A DNA stretch of 64,000 nucleotides, taken from contig NZ_CP017174.1 in the NCBI RefSeq assembly GCF_006402735.1, forward strand, positions 2,049,001-2,113,000. The letters are read 5' to 3'. A program made the position numbers and the translations under genes. Below, in pieces: positions 33,450 through 42,322 of the stretch. The DNA is from Myxococcus xanthus (lineage in GTDB: Bacteria; Myxococcota; Myxococcia; Myxococcales; Myxococcaceae). The notes below the pieces were generated by a model, which made no database searches, was not told the origin of the DNA, and worked only from the letters and a program-made list of their open reading frames with translations. How positions within the stretch are numbered: position 1 is the first letter of the stretch; each line of letters begins with the position of its first letter.

Positions 33450-34136
33450 GTGTCCCTGGCGAACATCTGGAGGGTGATGCTCATGACGCTGTTCACGATG
33501 GCCTGCGCAGCTTCTGCGGGAGCGGGGAACGGCGGCTCTCCCAAGCCGCCCGAGGCGCTCTTGCAGGCCGCGGAAAAGGGCGATGCGGTGACGGTCTCCG
33601 AGCTGCTGCGTCAGGGGGCGGCCGTTGATGCCCGGGACTCTGCGGGCAACACGTCGCTCTTGCTGGCGACCGCCGGGAACCACGTGGCTGCCGTCCGCGT
33701 CCTCATCGAGGCAGGAGCGAACGTGAACCTCCAGAACCGCCAGCTCGACAGCGCCTATCTCCTGGCCGGAGCGCGGGGGTACTTGGAGATCCTGCGCCTG
33801 ACCTTGACGAACGGCGCCGACTTGAAGAGCACCAACCGCTACGGCGGCACCGCGCTCATTCCGGCCTGCGAACGCGGCCACGTGGAGGTCGTGAAAATGT
33901 TGCTGCAAGCCGGCGTCGATCCGAACCACGTCAATCGCCTGGGCTGGACTGGACTGCTCGAGGCGATCCTGCTCAGCGACGGCGGGCCACGTCACCAGGC
34001 GATCGTACGTCTCCTGATTGACGGCGGTGCCGACGTCAACGTGGCGGACGGAAACGGCGTCACGCCGCTCCAGCACGCCCGCGAGCGCAAACAAGACGCG
34101 ATTGCCAAGATGCTCGTCGCCGCCGGAGGTCGCTGA
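33450..34136 (+). CDS. Ankyrin-repeat protein with signal peptide
   Basis: A 228-residue protein. The GTG start is fixed by AGGAGGTGA 7 nt upstream. A signal peptide (LMTLFTMACAASAGAGN) is followed by about six ankyrin repeats with the usual G-x-TPL / A-x-x-x-G-H-x-x-(V/I)-x-x-LL pattern: NTSLLLATAGNHVAAVRVLI, GTALIPACERGHVEVVKMLL and GVTPLQHARERKQDAIAKML. Ankyrin repeats bind other proteins; export suggests a periplasmic partner. The stop overlaps the start of the deaminase gene (TGATG), so they are translated together. Confidence 0.85.
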   Translation: MSLANIWRVMLMTLFTMACAASAGAGNGGSPKPPEALLQAAEKGDAVTVSELLRQGAAVDARDSAGNTSLLLATAGNHVAAVRVLIEAGANVNLQNRQLDSAYLLAGARGYLEILRLTLTNGADLKSTNRYGGTALIPACERGHVEVVKMLLQAGVDPNHVNRLGWTGLLEAILLSDGGPRHQAIVRLLIDGGADVNVADGNGVTPLQHARERKQDAIAKMLVAAGGR

Positions 34137-34597
34137 TGGATCCATCCGCCGAAGAATTCATGCGCGAGGCCATCGCCCTGGCCCGCGCCAACGTCGAGTC
34201 TGGTGGCCGTCCGTTCGGGGCCTTGCTCGTGCGCGACGGTCGGGTGATCGCGCGCGCGGTCAACGAGGTCAATCAGACGAAGGATCCCACCTCCCACGCC
34301 GAGCTTCTGGCCATTCGCAATGCGAGCCAGAGCCTCGGTAGCGCCAGCCTGAGCGGCTGCATCATCTACGCCAGCGGTCATCCCTGTCCGATGTGTCTGG
34401 CCGCCATGCACCTGTGCGGTATCCAGGGCGCCTATTTCGCCTACTCCAACGAGGAGGGCGAAGCCTTCGGCCTCTCCTCTGCGCCGCTCTATGCACAGTT
34501 GGCCCGCGGGCCCCAAGCCCAGTCCCTCGCCTTGCGGCCTCTGCGCCCGGCGGACGAGCATGGATTGTACGATGAGTGGAAACGCCATCAGGAATGA
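34136..34597 (+). CDS. Nucleoside deaminase (CMP/guanine deaminase family)
   Basis: A 153-residue protein whose ATG overlaps the ankyrin stop. The zinc-dependent cytidine/deoxycytidylate deaminase motif is present as HAELLAIRNA (H-A-E) and PCPMCLAAMH (PC-x-x-C), with the usual GRPFGALLVRDGRVIARAVN at the start. The guanine deaminase/tRNA adenosine deaminase subgroup is closest. It should deaminate a free base or nucleoside in the cytoplasm, while its operon partner is exported, an unusual pairing. The LysR regulator is divergent. Confidence 0.85.
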   Translation: MDPSAEEFMREAIALARANVESGGRPFGALLVRDGRVIARAVNEVNQTKDPTSHAELLAIRNASQSLGSASLSGCIIYASGHPCPMCLAAMHLCGIQGAYFAYSNEEGEAFGLSSAPLYAQLARGPQAQSLALRPLRPADEHGLYDEWKRHQE

Positions 34598-34623
34598 CTG
34601 ATAAGGAACGACACCAGACGCAC

Positions 34624-34825
34624 TGATCTGCTCCCCAATTTTCGGACCAGTTGAAGCGTGGGAGAGTCCTCGCGGCCAGGAGCTAGGTCGGTCGTGAGGA
34701 AGAGCAGGTTTACCGAGGAGCAGATGGTCCGCATTCTACGGGAGGCGGAGACCCCTGGTCCCAGCGTGGTGGTGGCGCTCAAAGCTACGCGCCGGTGGCT
34801 GTGCACGGGGGGCCGCCCAGCCTGA
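34624..34825 (+). mobile_element. IS3-family relic: one end and start of orfA
   Basis: TGATCTGCTCCCCAATTTTC followed by GGACCA is the typical terminal inverted repeat of a group of IS3 elements. From the GTG at 34694 the translation [18 protein letters not shown] is the standard start of their OrfA. After about 25 codons similarity ends and the frame closes at 34825. No opposite end and no orfB were found, so only about 200 bp remain. Confidence 0.75.
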
Positions 34826-34844
34826 AGCTAACGTCAGGCTGGGC
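34815..34844. terminator. Strong hairpin, possible terminator
   Basis: GCCCAGCCTGA (34815-34825) pairs perfectly with TCAGGCTGGGC (34834-34844) around an 8-nt loop. There is no T tract on either side, so it may be a Rho-dependent or structural signal rather than an intrinsic terminator. It follows the deaminase operon and IS relic and precedes a repeat copy. Confidence 0.45.
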
Positions 34845-34846
34845 CG

Positions 34847-34934
34847 GGCCGATGACCTCACCCGCCTTGTCGCAATGCCGGATGCAGACTCGATGCCCCC
34901 ATGACGTAGCGACCGAATTTTGGGTAGGCACAGG
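34847..34934 (+). repeat. Dispersed 3'-end repeat, copy at 34.9 kb
   Basis: CCTCACCCGCCTTGTCGC at the left, CCCCCATGACGTAGCGACCG in the middle and AATTTTGGGTAGGCACAGG at the right: one of the two most complete copies. It lies between the IS3 relic and the TetR gene. Confidence 0.85.
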
Positions 34935-34971
34935 AGCGGGCGCGGGCCCGAGGTTTGCTTTGCGCCCTGGG

Positions 34972-34989
34972 TGAGACTAAAGTGTCTCA
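34972..34989. promoter_or_regulatory. Palindrome directly before the TetR gene (probable operator)
   Basis: TGAGAC (34972-34977) and GTCTCA (34984-34989) form a perfect inverted repeat with 6 bp between the arms, ending one base before the ATG at 34991. Its position, where a ribosome-binding site would be expected, suggests autorepression by TetR and possibly a leaderless transcript. Confidence 0.6.
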
Positions 34990-34990
34990 T

Positions 34991-35608
34991 ATGGGACGAA
35001 AAAGAACCAGTGCAGCTCCGCCTGTCGCGTCTGGCTCGGATACTCGAGCGAGCATCTTGAGCGCGGCAGCTCGTGCGTTCGCGGTGGACCCCTCCGCGCC
35101 ACTCGTCGATGTGGCCCGGTCCGCGGGGGTCGGACGGGCGACACTTCACCGGTACTTCGGCTCCCGCGAGGAACTGCTCCGCGAGGCGGGGTTGGACTCC
35201 CTGGTTCAGCTCGAGCAGGCGTTGAAGGCGCACCGGTTCGAGCGGCAGGCTGCCGATGTGGCTCTGGAGTCCTTGGTGGGCGCACTGGCCCCATGGGGCG
35301 ACAGGCTCCGGTTCCTCCTGGTCGTCTCCGAGCTGAGCCAGGAGCCCTCGCTCAAGGACACCGAAGCCCGGGTGGACGAACAAATCATGCGCATCTTGCT
35401 GCGCGCCAGGGACGAAGGCGTGCTGCGCCAGGACCTCCCGAGCGCGTGGCTGTTCGCCACCTTCGAGGCGCTTCTGTACGCGGCCTGGACGGCGGTCGCC
35501 CAAGGTGACCTCGCCGCGAACGATGCCGCTCGAACGCTTCACGAGACGCTGCTTCACGGCCATGGCACGGGGCACCTCGCTGGCGCGAGGAAGGCGCGCC
35601 CACGATGA
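34991..35608 (+). CDS. TetR-family repressor
   Basis: A 205-residue protein. The helix-turn-helix is in SILSAAARAFAVDPSAPLVD, then VARSAGVGRATLHRYFGSRE, a standard TetR N-terminus. The C-terminal ligand-binding domain is helical (LESLVGALAPWGDRLRFLLV). The ATG at 34991 has no Shine-Dalgarno and follows a palindromic operator. The stop overlaps the start of the DUF418-type gene by 4 bp (ATGA), so the repressor and membrane protein form one operon and the latter is the likely regulated function. Confidence 0.85.
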   Translation: MGRKRTSAAPPVASGSDTRASILSAAARAFAVDPSAPLVDVARSAGVGRATLHRYFGSREELLREAGLDSLVQLEQALKAHRFERQAADVALESLVGALAPWGDRLRFLLVVSELSQEPSLKDTEARVDEQIMRILLRARDEGVLRQDLPSAWLFATFEALLYAAWTAVAQGDLAANDAARTLHETLLHGHGTGHLAGARKARPR

Positions 35609-36693
35609 CCTCGAATCCCTCGGAGCGGCTTCACGGCATCGATGTCGCTCGAACCTGCGCCATCTGCGGGATGTTCGTGGTGCACGCGCTCCTCGTCCTG
35701 GGGCCTCCCAGTTCGGGTCTTTCGGGCTGGGAGCGCATCGTGTTCAACCTGACCGAAGGGCGCGCCGCCGCCACCTTCGTCCTCCTGGCGGGCCTGGGAG
35801 TGGGGCAGCTTCTCTCGCGGAGGGAAACCACCGACTCACGTCGCGTGCTGTGGCGTCGAGCCCTCTTCCTGGGGGGGCTGGGAGTTCTCAACCTCATCGT
35901 GTGGCCCGGCGACATCTTGCGGCTCTACGGCGTCGCGCTCTTGGCCGCGCCGTGGTTGCACCGCTGGTCATCCAAGGCTCTCTCGGGGCTTGTGGCCGCT
36001 CTCATCCTCACCTTTCCGCTCGCGGCCGTCTTCGTGGACTGGGATGCCCGTTGGGACTGGGCAACGCTCACGTACCGGGGCCTTTGGACTCCATCCGGCT
36101 TTGCCCTCAACCTGGTGGTTGATGGCTTTCGTCCCTTGCTCCCCTGGTTGGCGTTCTTCGTGCTGGGCCTGCGGCTGGCGCGTCTCGACTGGCGCGACAG
36201 TGCCACGCAGCGGCAGATGCTGTGGGCGGGCATCTGTCTGTTCGTTCTGTCGGAGTTCGTCTCAGCGGGGCTGGTGAAGCTCGCGATTCAAAGCGCGATG
36301 GGCGAGCGCCTGGGAGCAAACGTCGTGACGGCGCTCCTCGGCACGCACTCCCTTCCTTCCATGCCGCTGTTCATGCTCTCCGCGCTGGGTATCGCCAGCT
36401 TGGTCCTGGGTGGCAGCTTCGTGCTGGGGAACCACCTCCCGCGACGCATTCGGGAGGCGTTGGTATCCACGGGGCGTCTGGCGTTGACTTGGTATCTGGG
36501 CCATGTGCTGTTGTTGGTGGGGCTCGCCGTCGCGGGCTACGGCAACCGCCTCTCCGCGCTAGCCGCCATGGGGGTGGCGTTCGCTGGGTTCGCGGGTGTC
36601 ATCGCTGTGTCGTACTTGCGAGGCGGAGCACCCATGCTGCTGGAGCGAATGCTCCGGCGCTTCTCCGCACCGAGGCCCCAGCCCCGGTCCTGA
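35605..36693 (+). CDS. DUF418-type integral membrane protein
   Basis: A 362-residue protein with about ten hydrophobic segments. The opening RLHGIDVARTCAICGMFVVH and EGRAAATFVLLAGLGVGQLL are characteristic of the DUF418/heparan-alpha-glucosaminide acetyltransferase-like group (R-x-x-x-(I/L)D-x-x-R; F-x-LL-x-G). Later WYLGHVLLLVGLAVAGYGNR corresponds to the DUF418 C-terminal motif. Function of the group is not established; acyl transfer to cell-surface molecules is suspected. It is co-transcribed with and probably repressed by the overlapping TetR gene. Confidence 0.8.
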   Translation: MTSNPSERLHGIDVARTCAICGMFVVHALLVLGPPSSGLSGWERIVFNLTEGRAAATFVLLAGLGVGQLLSRRETTDSRRVLWRRALFLGGLGVLNLIVWPGDILRLYGVALLAAPWLHRWSSKALSGLVAALILTFPLAAVFVDWDARWDWATLTYRGLWTPSGFALNLVVDGFRPLLPWLAFFVLGLRLARLDWRDSATQRQMLWAGICLFVLSEFVSAGLVKLAIQSAMGERLGANVVTALLGTHSLPSMPLFMLSALGIASLVLGGSFVLGNHLPRRIREALVSTGRLALTWYLGHVLLLVGLAVAGYGNRLSALAAMGVAFAGFAGVIAVSYLRGGAPMLLERMLRRFSAPRPQPRS

Positions 36694-36768
36694 CAAGGCG
36701 GCAGTCGTGCTGCCCCAAGGCGTCGCTCCTGCTGCTGCTCGGCGGAGAGACGGCGAGGCTGCCAAGCC

Positions 36769-36990
36769 ATGAGAAGTGTACCTCCTCAATTCACGGCGGA
36801 GTGCTGGCGGAGGCAGAGCGCAGCGCGAAGCCCGGTGAAGTCGGGGCGCTCCTGCGCCGGGAATGGCTGTACTCCTCGTTGATGAGTGCGTGGCGGTTCC
36901 AGCGCGATGCGGGGGAGCTATCGGCTCGCGGTCCGAAGAAGCCTGCCGAGCTGGGGCTCGAGGATGTGCGCAGCCCCGTGCAGAAACCTG
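36769..36990 (+). pseudogene. Relic of an IS3-type transposase gene
   Basis: A first frame from 36769 reads MRSVPPQFTAE, then a shift leads to VLAEAERSAKPGEVGALLRR, EWLYSSLMSAWRFQRDAGEL and SARGPKKPAEL. This is the OrfA pattern E-A-D-x-x-x-x-PGE-(I/V)-GALLRREGLYSS-H-L-x-x-WR. The frameshift, missing orfB and abrupt end show decay. About 55 bp upstream, at 36714-36733, is a 20-bp string (CAAGGCGTCGCTCCTGCTGC) that also occurs at 50793-50812. Confidence 0.65.
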
Positions 36991-37141
36991 CACACCTTCT
37001 TGCGCCCTGACGTCGGGCGATCAGAGCAGTGGCTGGGATTTCCTTGGGGCCACTAAAACGATAGCCCTGGCATATCCAGTGCACTGGTCGCACAGTGCGC
37101 CGTTGCCGGGCGACTCATTCGGGCCGGTTCCAAGAGAGTAC

Positions 37142-40100
37142 ATGTCGATGGATTCAACGATGCCCCATTTACGCCTGCTGGGACTCATGCTGCTTGCGAT
37201 GCTTCTTGCGTGCGGTGGGGACGACGGCGGGAAGTCTGCTGATAGCGATGGAGGCATCGGCGGTGACGGCGGGGTCATCAGCGATGGCGGTAGCGATGGT
37301 GGCACCGGAGAGCTGTGTCCCGAGGAAGGAGCATCGTGTCAGCCGAGCATCGCTTGTCGAATGGGAACGATTGCTTGCGAGGGGCAGGTCACCGCATGCG
37401 TACCAGCCGGCAATTCGCCAGACGGAACCCCCTGTGGCTCGAACGGGGTGTGCTCGGACGGAGCTTGCGGCGCATGTGTCGACGGGCTCTCGTGCGTGCC
37501 TGAGGACCCGTGTGTGCTGGGAGCGATTTCGTGCGCGAGCGGAACGCCGACTTGTTCGGCCACCGGTGAGCGTCGACCCGCCGGGAGTTCCTGCGGTGAC
37601 GACAGGGTCTGTGACGCGCGGGGGGCTTGCGTCGCCTGTACCGCTGGCGAGGCGTGCGCCTCTTCGACCCCTTGCCGCGCCGCCACCATCGAATGCTCCA
37701 CCGGAGCGCCGGTATGCACGGACCGCGGGAGCCTCCCGGATGGAGCGGCGTGCGGTGACGCAAAGGTCTGCCGCGCGGGCACTTGCGTGGCCTGCTCACA
37801 AGGAATGAGCTGCACGCCCTCCTCGAATCCGTGTCACGAGGGCCGGTTGGACTGCGCCACCGGCGAGTGCGTGGACACCGGCGTGCCTCTCGCGAACGGT
37901 GCATCCTGTGGCGCGGGCAGCGTCTGCTTCTCGGGGAACTGCAATGCCTGCTCCGAGGGGAGCGCCTGCGCCCCGGCCAACGTCTGCCATGTGGGCAAGA
38001 TCTCCTGCGAAACCGGGCAGCCCGTCTGTGACGATACCGGAACACCCGTGACGCCCGGAGCGACGTGCGGCACGAACCAGGTCTGCAGTCCGGCAGGGAG
38101 CTGTGAGAGCTGCATGGAGTCCGCCAGCTGCGAATCGCCAAACCCCTGTCGTACGGCGTCCATCCGCTGCGCGTCCGGGGCTCCGGTCTGCACCGATGCG
38201 GAGAACAAGCCTGACGGCGCGAGCTGCGGTACCCACAATGTCTGCCTGAGCGGCACATGCGCCGCCTGTCCGGTGGACTACTTCTCGAGCGAGGTGGTCG
38301 ACTCCGGAGGCGCGCCCGCCGCGATGGGGTTCGCGCTCGGCGCCGACGGCGTCCAGCACGCCGCGTATTACGACATCAAGACGCGGGCCTACTACTACGC
38401 TACGGACGCGAGCGGCGGATGGGTCCGTCAGCAAATCCTGGCGAACGATGGCTATAGCATCGGGGACGTCCAACTCGCGCTCGACCTACAGGGACACGTG
38501 CATGTGAGCGCCACGCGCGGACTCTCCCCGGAGCTCTGGTATGCGACGAATGCGTCCGGCGACTGGACGGCCGAACGGGTGTTCTCTTCCGTGTTCGGCT
38601 CGCACCGCATCGCGGTCGACGTCGCCAGCAACGTCCACATCGTGTTCAGGCGGCTCCAAGGCGGCGCATATCATGCATCGAGGCAAGGCGGGCTCTGGCG
38701 TGTCGGTCGCATCGACGACAAGAACACGGAAGACTGGACGCCCGCTGTGGCCGCAGGGCAGGACGGGTCGCTCCACGTGAGCTGGACCGCGGGCGGCAAG
38801 GTGATGCACGGCCGGTTCCGTGGCGCGAACTGGGACATCGAGGAAGTGGCTGCGTCAGCCACCTCGAGCATGACGTGGGGCCGAAGGACGGCGATTGCCC
38901 TCGATGCATCCAACCATGTGCACATCGCGTACACGTATGGGGAGACGGCCATTCGCTACGTGACGAACGCGAGCGGAGCGTGGGTGGTGACGACGGCCGC
39001 GAATGCGACGGTCTACAACCCGGACCCCACGCGATACGAGGACATCTTCCTCAAGGGTGGCGTGGCACCGTCCATTGCGTTGGACCAACAGGGCCATGCG
39101 CATGTGGCGTGGGTCGCGCTGCCGAGCGGTGACGAGCCCTTCCTGAACCATGCGACGAACGCGAGCGGCGCGTGGGTCAACACGCCCTACAGTTCGCTGC
39201 CGGCGGGCCAGAACGCCACCACGCTGTTCGTCGATGCCGGCGGAACGGTGCGCATCGGCTACACCGCTTCCAGCATCCCCTATTCGCCACGATTCGCCTC
39301 TCAGGCGTGTCCGGGCCCCGCGGCCGGGCTTCCACCGCTCGTCGCCGCCACGCTGCCGGAGGTCGTACGTGCGCCGACGACGTGTGACGTCTGCGTCAAG
39401 TCCGTCGTCGCGGTGGGAACGCCAGGTGGGCTGCGTGTGGACTGGCGTCCAGTCACTGGCGCGACGGAGTACAAGGTCTATGTCGCGCGCGGCGTGGCCC
39501 CCACGAAGGACAACTACGCAACGCTCCCTGATGGACGGCGCGTGAGCGCATCGGGTGAGAGCCTCGAACTCACGGGGCTCGCCGTGGGCGTGCCGTACTT
39601 CATCGTCGTGACGGCGGTCACCGGCGCTGGCGAGAGCGCGGAGTCTCCCACCGCGGCTGCGAAGCCGGTGGCCGATGTTCCGGGCGAGGGCTTCACCACA
39701 CCTGTCACGGCGCCTTTCCTCGCTGGCTCCAGGGTCGTCGCGAATGCGGGGGACATCAACCATGACGGATATGACGACCTGATGGTCGGGGACGAGATGT
39801 ACGAGAACGGAAAGGGCCAGGTGCTGCTCTTCCTCGGCGGCGAAGCGGGACTGAGTCAGGCACCTGCATGGACCGTCACGGGGACGACGGCGGACTCGCC
39901 CTCCTCAGGTGTCCAGGGAACGCGCCTCGGCTCGCGTGTCGAGGCGGCGGGGGACGTCAATGGAGATGGGTATGCAGACGTCGTCGTCGCCGAGAATCTG
40001 GGGTTTCGAGTCTACAACGGGAGCGCGAGTGGACTGACCACCACGCCGTCGCGCGCGTTGACGATCAGCTCGTGGATTGTCGGCCTCGCAAGTGGCGATT

Positions 40101-41191
40101 TTGATGGCGACACCTTCGCGGACATTGCCTTGGGCACTCCCTACCTGAGCCTGGACCCGCTGGGGAGAGCCTGGGACGGCGCGGCGTACATCTATCGCGG
40201 CACCGCGTCCGGTATCGGCCCGACGGCGTCGTGGACGCAGTTGGCCCCCGCCGCGTGGTCGAGTGACAGCTTTGGCAAAACCGTCGCCGCGGTCGGGGAT
40301 GTGGACGGTGACGGCTTCGGAGACCTCATCGTCGGGTCCCCCTACCATGGCGTCGGGTCGTTCAACAGTGGCGCGCTCCTGCTCTTCCGGGGCAGCGCCA
40401 CGGGCGTCGCCCAGGTGCCTTCGTGGAGCGCCTTCGGACTGACGCCCGACGACTATTTCGGCGCGGCGGTGGCGGGGCTGGGCGACGTGGATGGTGACAC
40501 GTTCGGCGAGGTGGCCATCGCGACGACCCACTACGATGGTGAATCGCGCATCGACTTCTACGAAGGCATGACCGGCGGCATGCAGGCGACTCCGTTTCGC
40601 ACATGGGCTACTTCCGCGTGGCCCTCCGTCAGCAGTCTCCTCGAGGCACGTGTCGATCTCCTCGGCGACGGAAGGAGCGCTCTCTTGGTGGGAGGAAGGT
40701 ATCGCGTGACGCTCCACCGCGAGCGAGACCAGCACCTGGAGGCGGACCCGGTTTGGAGTCTGGAGATAGAGCCCAGAGGCGGGGCGACCGTCGGGAGCGC
40801 CACCGCCGGCAGGTTCGGTGGTCCCGGTGCGCTCGGTGTCGCCGTGATCGGCTGCTCGGACACGTGGGTGTGTAACTCCCGCTGGGGTGCCATCTCCTAC
40901 GCGACGGGCAAGGCACAGGGGCCGCGCGTCGATGCGGGATGGCCCGTGACGGTCGAGTCGGGCGTCTCGGCGCGACTCCTGGGCGCGGGTGTGCGCCGCG
41001 GTCCAGACGCGGAGTCCGCCTGCACGGTCGACTTCGGAGATGGCTCGCCCCCCAGGACCGTCCAGCCCTGCGGTGACTTGCAGGTCGGCGCGCTGGCGCA
41101 TCGCTACTGGCTGCCGGGGCGCTACACGGTGACGATATCCTTGACCTCCAGCGCGAGTCAGTCGAGCACGACGGTCGACGTGACGGAGTGA
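37142..41191 (+). CDS. Large lipoprotein: Cys-rich repeats, beta-propeller, FN3, FG-GAP and PKD domains
   Basis: A 1349-residue protein. The start at 37142 has AAGAGAG upstream; the lipoprotein signal (LRLLGLMLLAMLLACGGDDG) follows. After a Gly/Asp linker come six cysteine-rich repeats of about 46-50 residues, each with the pattern C-x-x-x-x-P-C-x(6)-C-x(6)-C ... CG-x(4)-VC-x(4)-C-x-x-C (for example SCGDDRVCDARGACVACTAG). Next are about six repeats around YATNASGDW (a probable six-bladed propeller), a fibronectin-type III domain, and then FG-GAP repeats with DxDxDG calcium loops (GDVDGDGFGDLIVGSPYHGV). It ends with a PKD-like domain. The design suggests a calcium-stabilised surface adhesin. 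Substrate unknown. Confidence 0.85.
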   Translation: MSMDSTMPHLRLLGLMLLAMLLACGGDDGGKSADSDGGIGGDGGVISDGGSDGGTGELCPEEGASCQPSIACRMGTIACEGQVTACVPAGNSPDGTPCGSNGVCSDGACGACVDGLSCVPEDPCVLGAISCASGTPTCSATGERRPAGSSCGDDRVCDARGACVACTAGEACASSTPCRAATIECSTGAPVCTDRGSLPDGAACGDAKVCRAGTCVACSQGMSCTPSSNPCHEGRLDCATGECVDTGVPLANGASCGAGSVCFSGNCNACSEGSACAPANVCHVGKISCETGQPVCDDTGTPVTPGATCGTNQVCSPAGSCESCMESASCESPNPCRTASIRCASGAPVCTDAENKPDGASCGTHNVCLSGTCAACPVDYFSSEVVDSGGAPAAMGFALGADGVQHAAYYDIKTRAYYYATDASGGWVRQQILANDGYSIGDVQLALDLQGHVHVSATRGLSPELWYATNASGDWTAERVFSSVFGSHRIAVDVASNVHIVFRRLQGGAYHASRQGGLWRVGRIDDKNTEDWTPAVAAGQDGSLHVSWTAGGKVMHGRFRGANWDIEEVAASATSSMTWGRRTAIALDASNHVHIAYTYGETAIRYVTNASGAWVVTTAANATVYNPDPTRYEDIFLKGGVAPSIALDQQGHAHVAWVALPSGDEPFLNHATNASGAWVNTPYSSLPAGQNATTLFVDAGGTVRIGYTASSIPYSPRFASQACPGPAAGLPPLVAATLPEVVRAPTTCDVCVKSVVAVGTPGGLRVDWRPVTGATEYKVYVARGVAPTKDNYATLPDGRRVSASGESLELTGLAVGVPYFIVVTAVTGAGESAESPTAAAKPVADVPGEGFTTPVTAPFLAGSRVVANAGDINHDGYDDLMVGDEMYENGKGQVLLFLGGEAGLSQAPAWTVTGTTADSPSSGVQGTRLGSRVEAAGDVNGDGYADVVVAENLGFRVYNGSASGLTTTPSRALTISSWIVGLASGDFDGDTFADIALGTPYLSLDPLGRAWDGAAYIYRGTASGIGPTASWTQLAPAAWSSDSFGKTVAAVGDVDGDGFGDLIVGSPYHGVGSFNSGALLLFRGSATGVAQVPSWSAFGLTPDDYFGAAVAGLGDVDGDTFGEVAIATTHYDGESRIDFYEGMTGGMQATPFRTWATSAWPSVSSLLEARVDLLGDGRSALLVGGRYRVTLHRERDQHLEADPVWSLEIEPRGGATVGSATAGRFGGPGALGVAVIGCSDTWVCNSRWGAISYATGKAQGPRVDAGWPVTVESGVSARLLGAGVRRGPDAESACTVDFGDGSPPRTVQPCGDLQVGALAHRYWLPGRYTVTISLTSSASQSSTTVDVTE

Positions 41192-41277
41192 GCGGGTGAG
41201 CATGAAGGCGAGTCCGAGGTCCGAGAAGGGCCTCGCGCTCGCTGGCGAAGGAGCTGCGACCTCTGGTGCGGTCCCGC

Positions 41278-42177
41278 TCATGCGTTAGCGGTCGCGCGCA
41301 GCGCCGCGAGGAATTGCTGCACGACTGGCGAGTCCGCTTGGCCGTCGTACACAAATTCGACGTCGAAGCGGCCGTCGAGTTCGTCAAGCGGGACCAGCCG
41401 CACCGTGCGCGGGCACGTAGGTGAAGTGCTTTCCGGCACGAACGCGTAGCCCATTCCGGCTGCGACGAGCCCGATCAGCGTCGGGATGTCGCTGCCGACC
41501 TGCGCGATGCGCGGCGTGAAGCCGGCCCGCCGACACTGCTCGAGCAAGAACCGGTGATGCGCGGCGGACCGTAGTGGGTCGAACCAGACGAACGGCGCGC
41601 CTGCGAGTTCGGCCAGTTGACGGGGCGCGCGGAAGCGCTGGCCCGGCGTGGACAGCATCGCGAGCACGAACCGGTCGCGCAGCAGCCGCATGCCTGACAG
41701 ATGCGGCGCCTCGTCCTGCCGCCACGCCATGATGCCGCCATCGAGCTCGCCGCGTGCGATCGCAGTCGCCTGCTCGGCCGACAGCAATGGCCTGATCGAC
41801 AGCATTACGTCCGGGCAGGCGTTCCGGAAGGCCTTGAGAACGTTCGACACCACCGGCAACGGGAAATAGTTCGGCAGCACGCCGAGACGCAGCTCGCCGA
41901 GGTGGCCGGCCGCGCTGCGCAGCGCACGTTCGCGGCTGCCCTGCAGCTCGGCGAGCAGGCGCGTAGCGTCCTGCAGGAAGCTCGCGCCGGCCGCTGTGAG
42001 CGCGATGCCCGTCGAGCGGCGGATCAACAGCGGGGTGCCGATCGCCTCCTCAAGCTCGCGGATCTGCCGGGAAAGCGCGGGTTGCACAATCCCGACTGCG
42101 CGGGCGCCGGCCATCATGCTGCCGGCTTCAGCGACCGCCACGAAGTATCGCAGATGGCGCAATTCGACCTGTCGCAT
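41278..42177 (-). CDS. LysR-family regulator, divergent from serine dehydratase
   Basis: A 299-residue protein starting MRQVELRHLRYFVAVAEAGS at 42177, with the helix-turn-helix IVQPALSRQIRELEEAIG. The effector domain follows (LRLGVLPNYFPLPVVSNVLK, GELDGGIMAWRQ). The start choice follows the LysR norm; the frame is open 13 codons upstream. It faces the serine/threonine dehydratase gene across about 145 bp. Word use of this gene and the next (frequent GCGATCG, TTCGGC, ACGCG) looks betaproteobacterial, suggesting the pair arrived together. Confidence 0.85.
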   Translation of the reverse strand: MRQVELRHLRYFVAVAEAGSMMAGARAVGIVQPALSRQIRELEEAIGTPLLIRRSTGIALTAAGASFLQDATRLLAELQGSRERALRSAAGHLGELRLGVLPNYFPLPVVSNVLKAFRNACPDVMLSIRPLLSAEQATAIARGELDGGIMAWRQDEAPHLSGMRLLRDRFVLAMLSTPGQRFRAPRQLAELAGAPFVWFDPLRSAAHHRFLLEQCRRAGFTPRIAQVGSDIPTLIGLVAAGMGYAFVPESTSPTCPRTVRLVPLDELDGRFDVEFVYDGQADSPVVQQFLAALRATANA

Positions 42178-42322
42178 GCGGTGCCTGTCCGTTCCGTCGA
42201 TATACCTAGGAAGCATAGCGTACTACATTGAATAGTATTGGGAAGTATGGATGGCGCAATCTAGGTTGGCCAGCGTCATTACAACTGTCCGCGCGTCGCG
42301 GACGTTTGTCGCACTTCTTCAC

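Noticed and set aside
36863-37141. Upstream extension of the large lipoprotein
   Set aside because: The part before 37142 overlaps a transposase relic and would remove the lipoprotein signal from the N-terminus.
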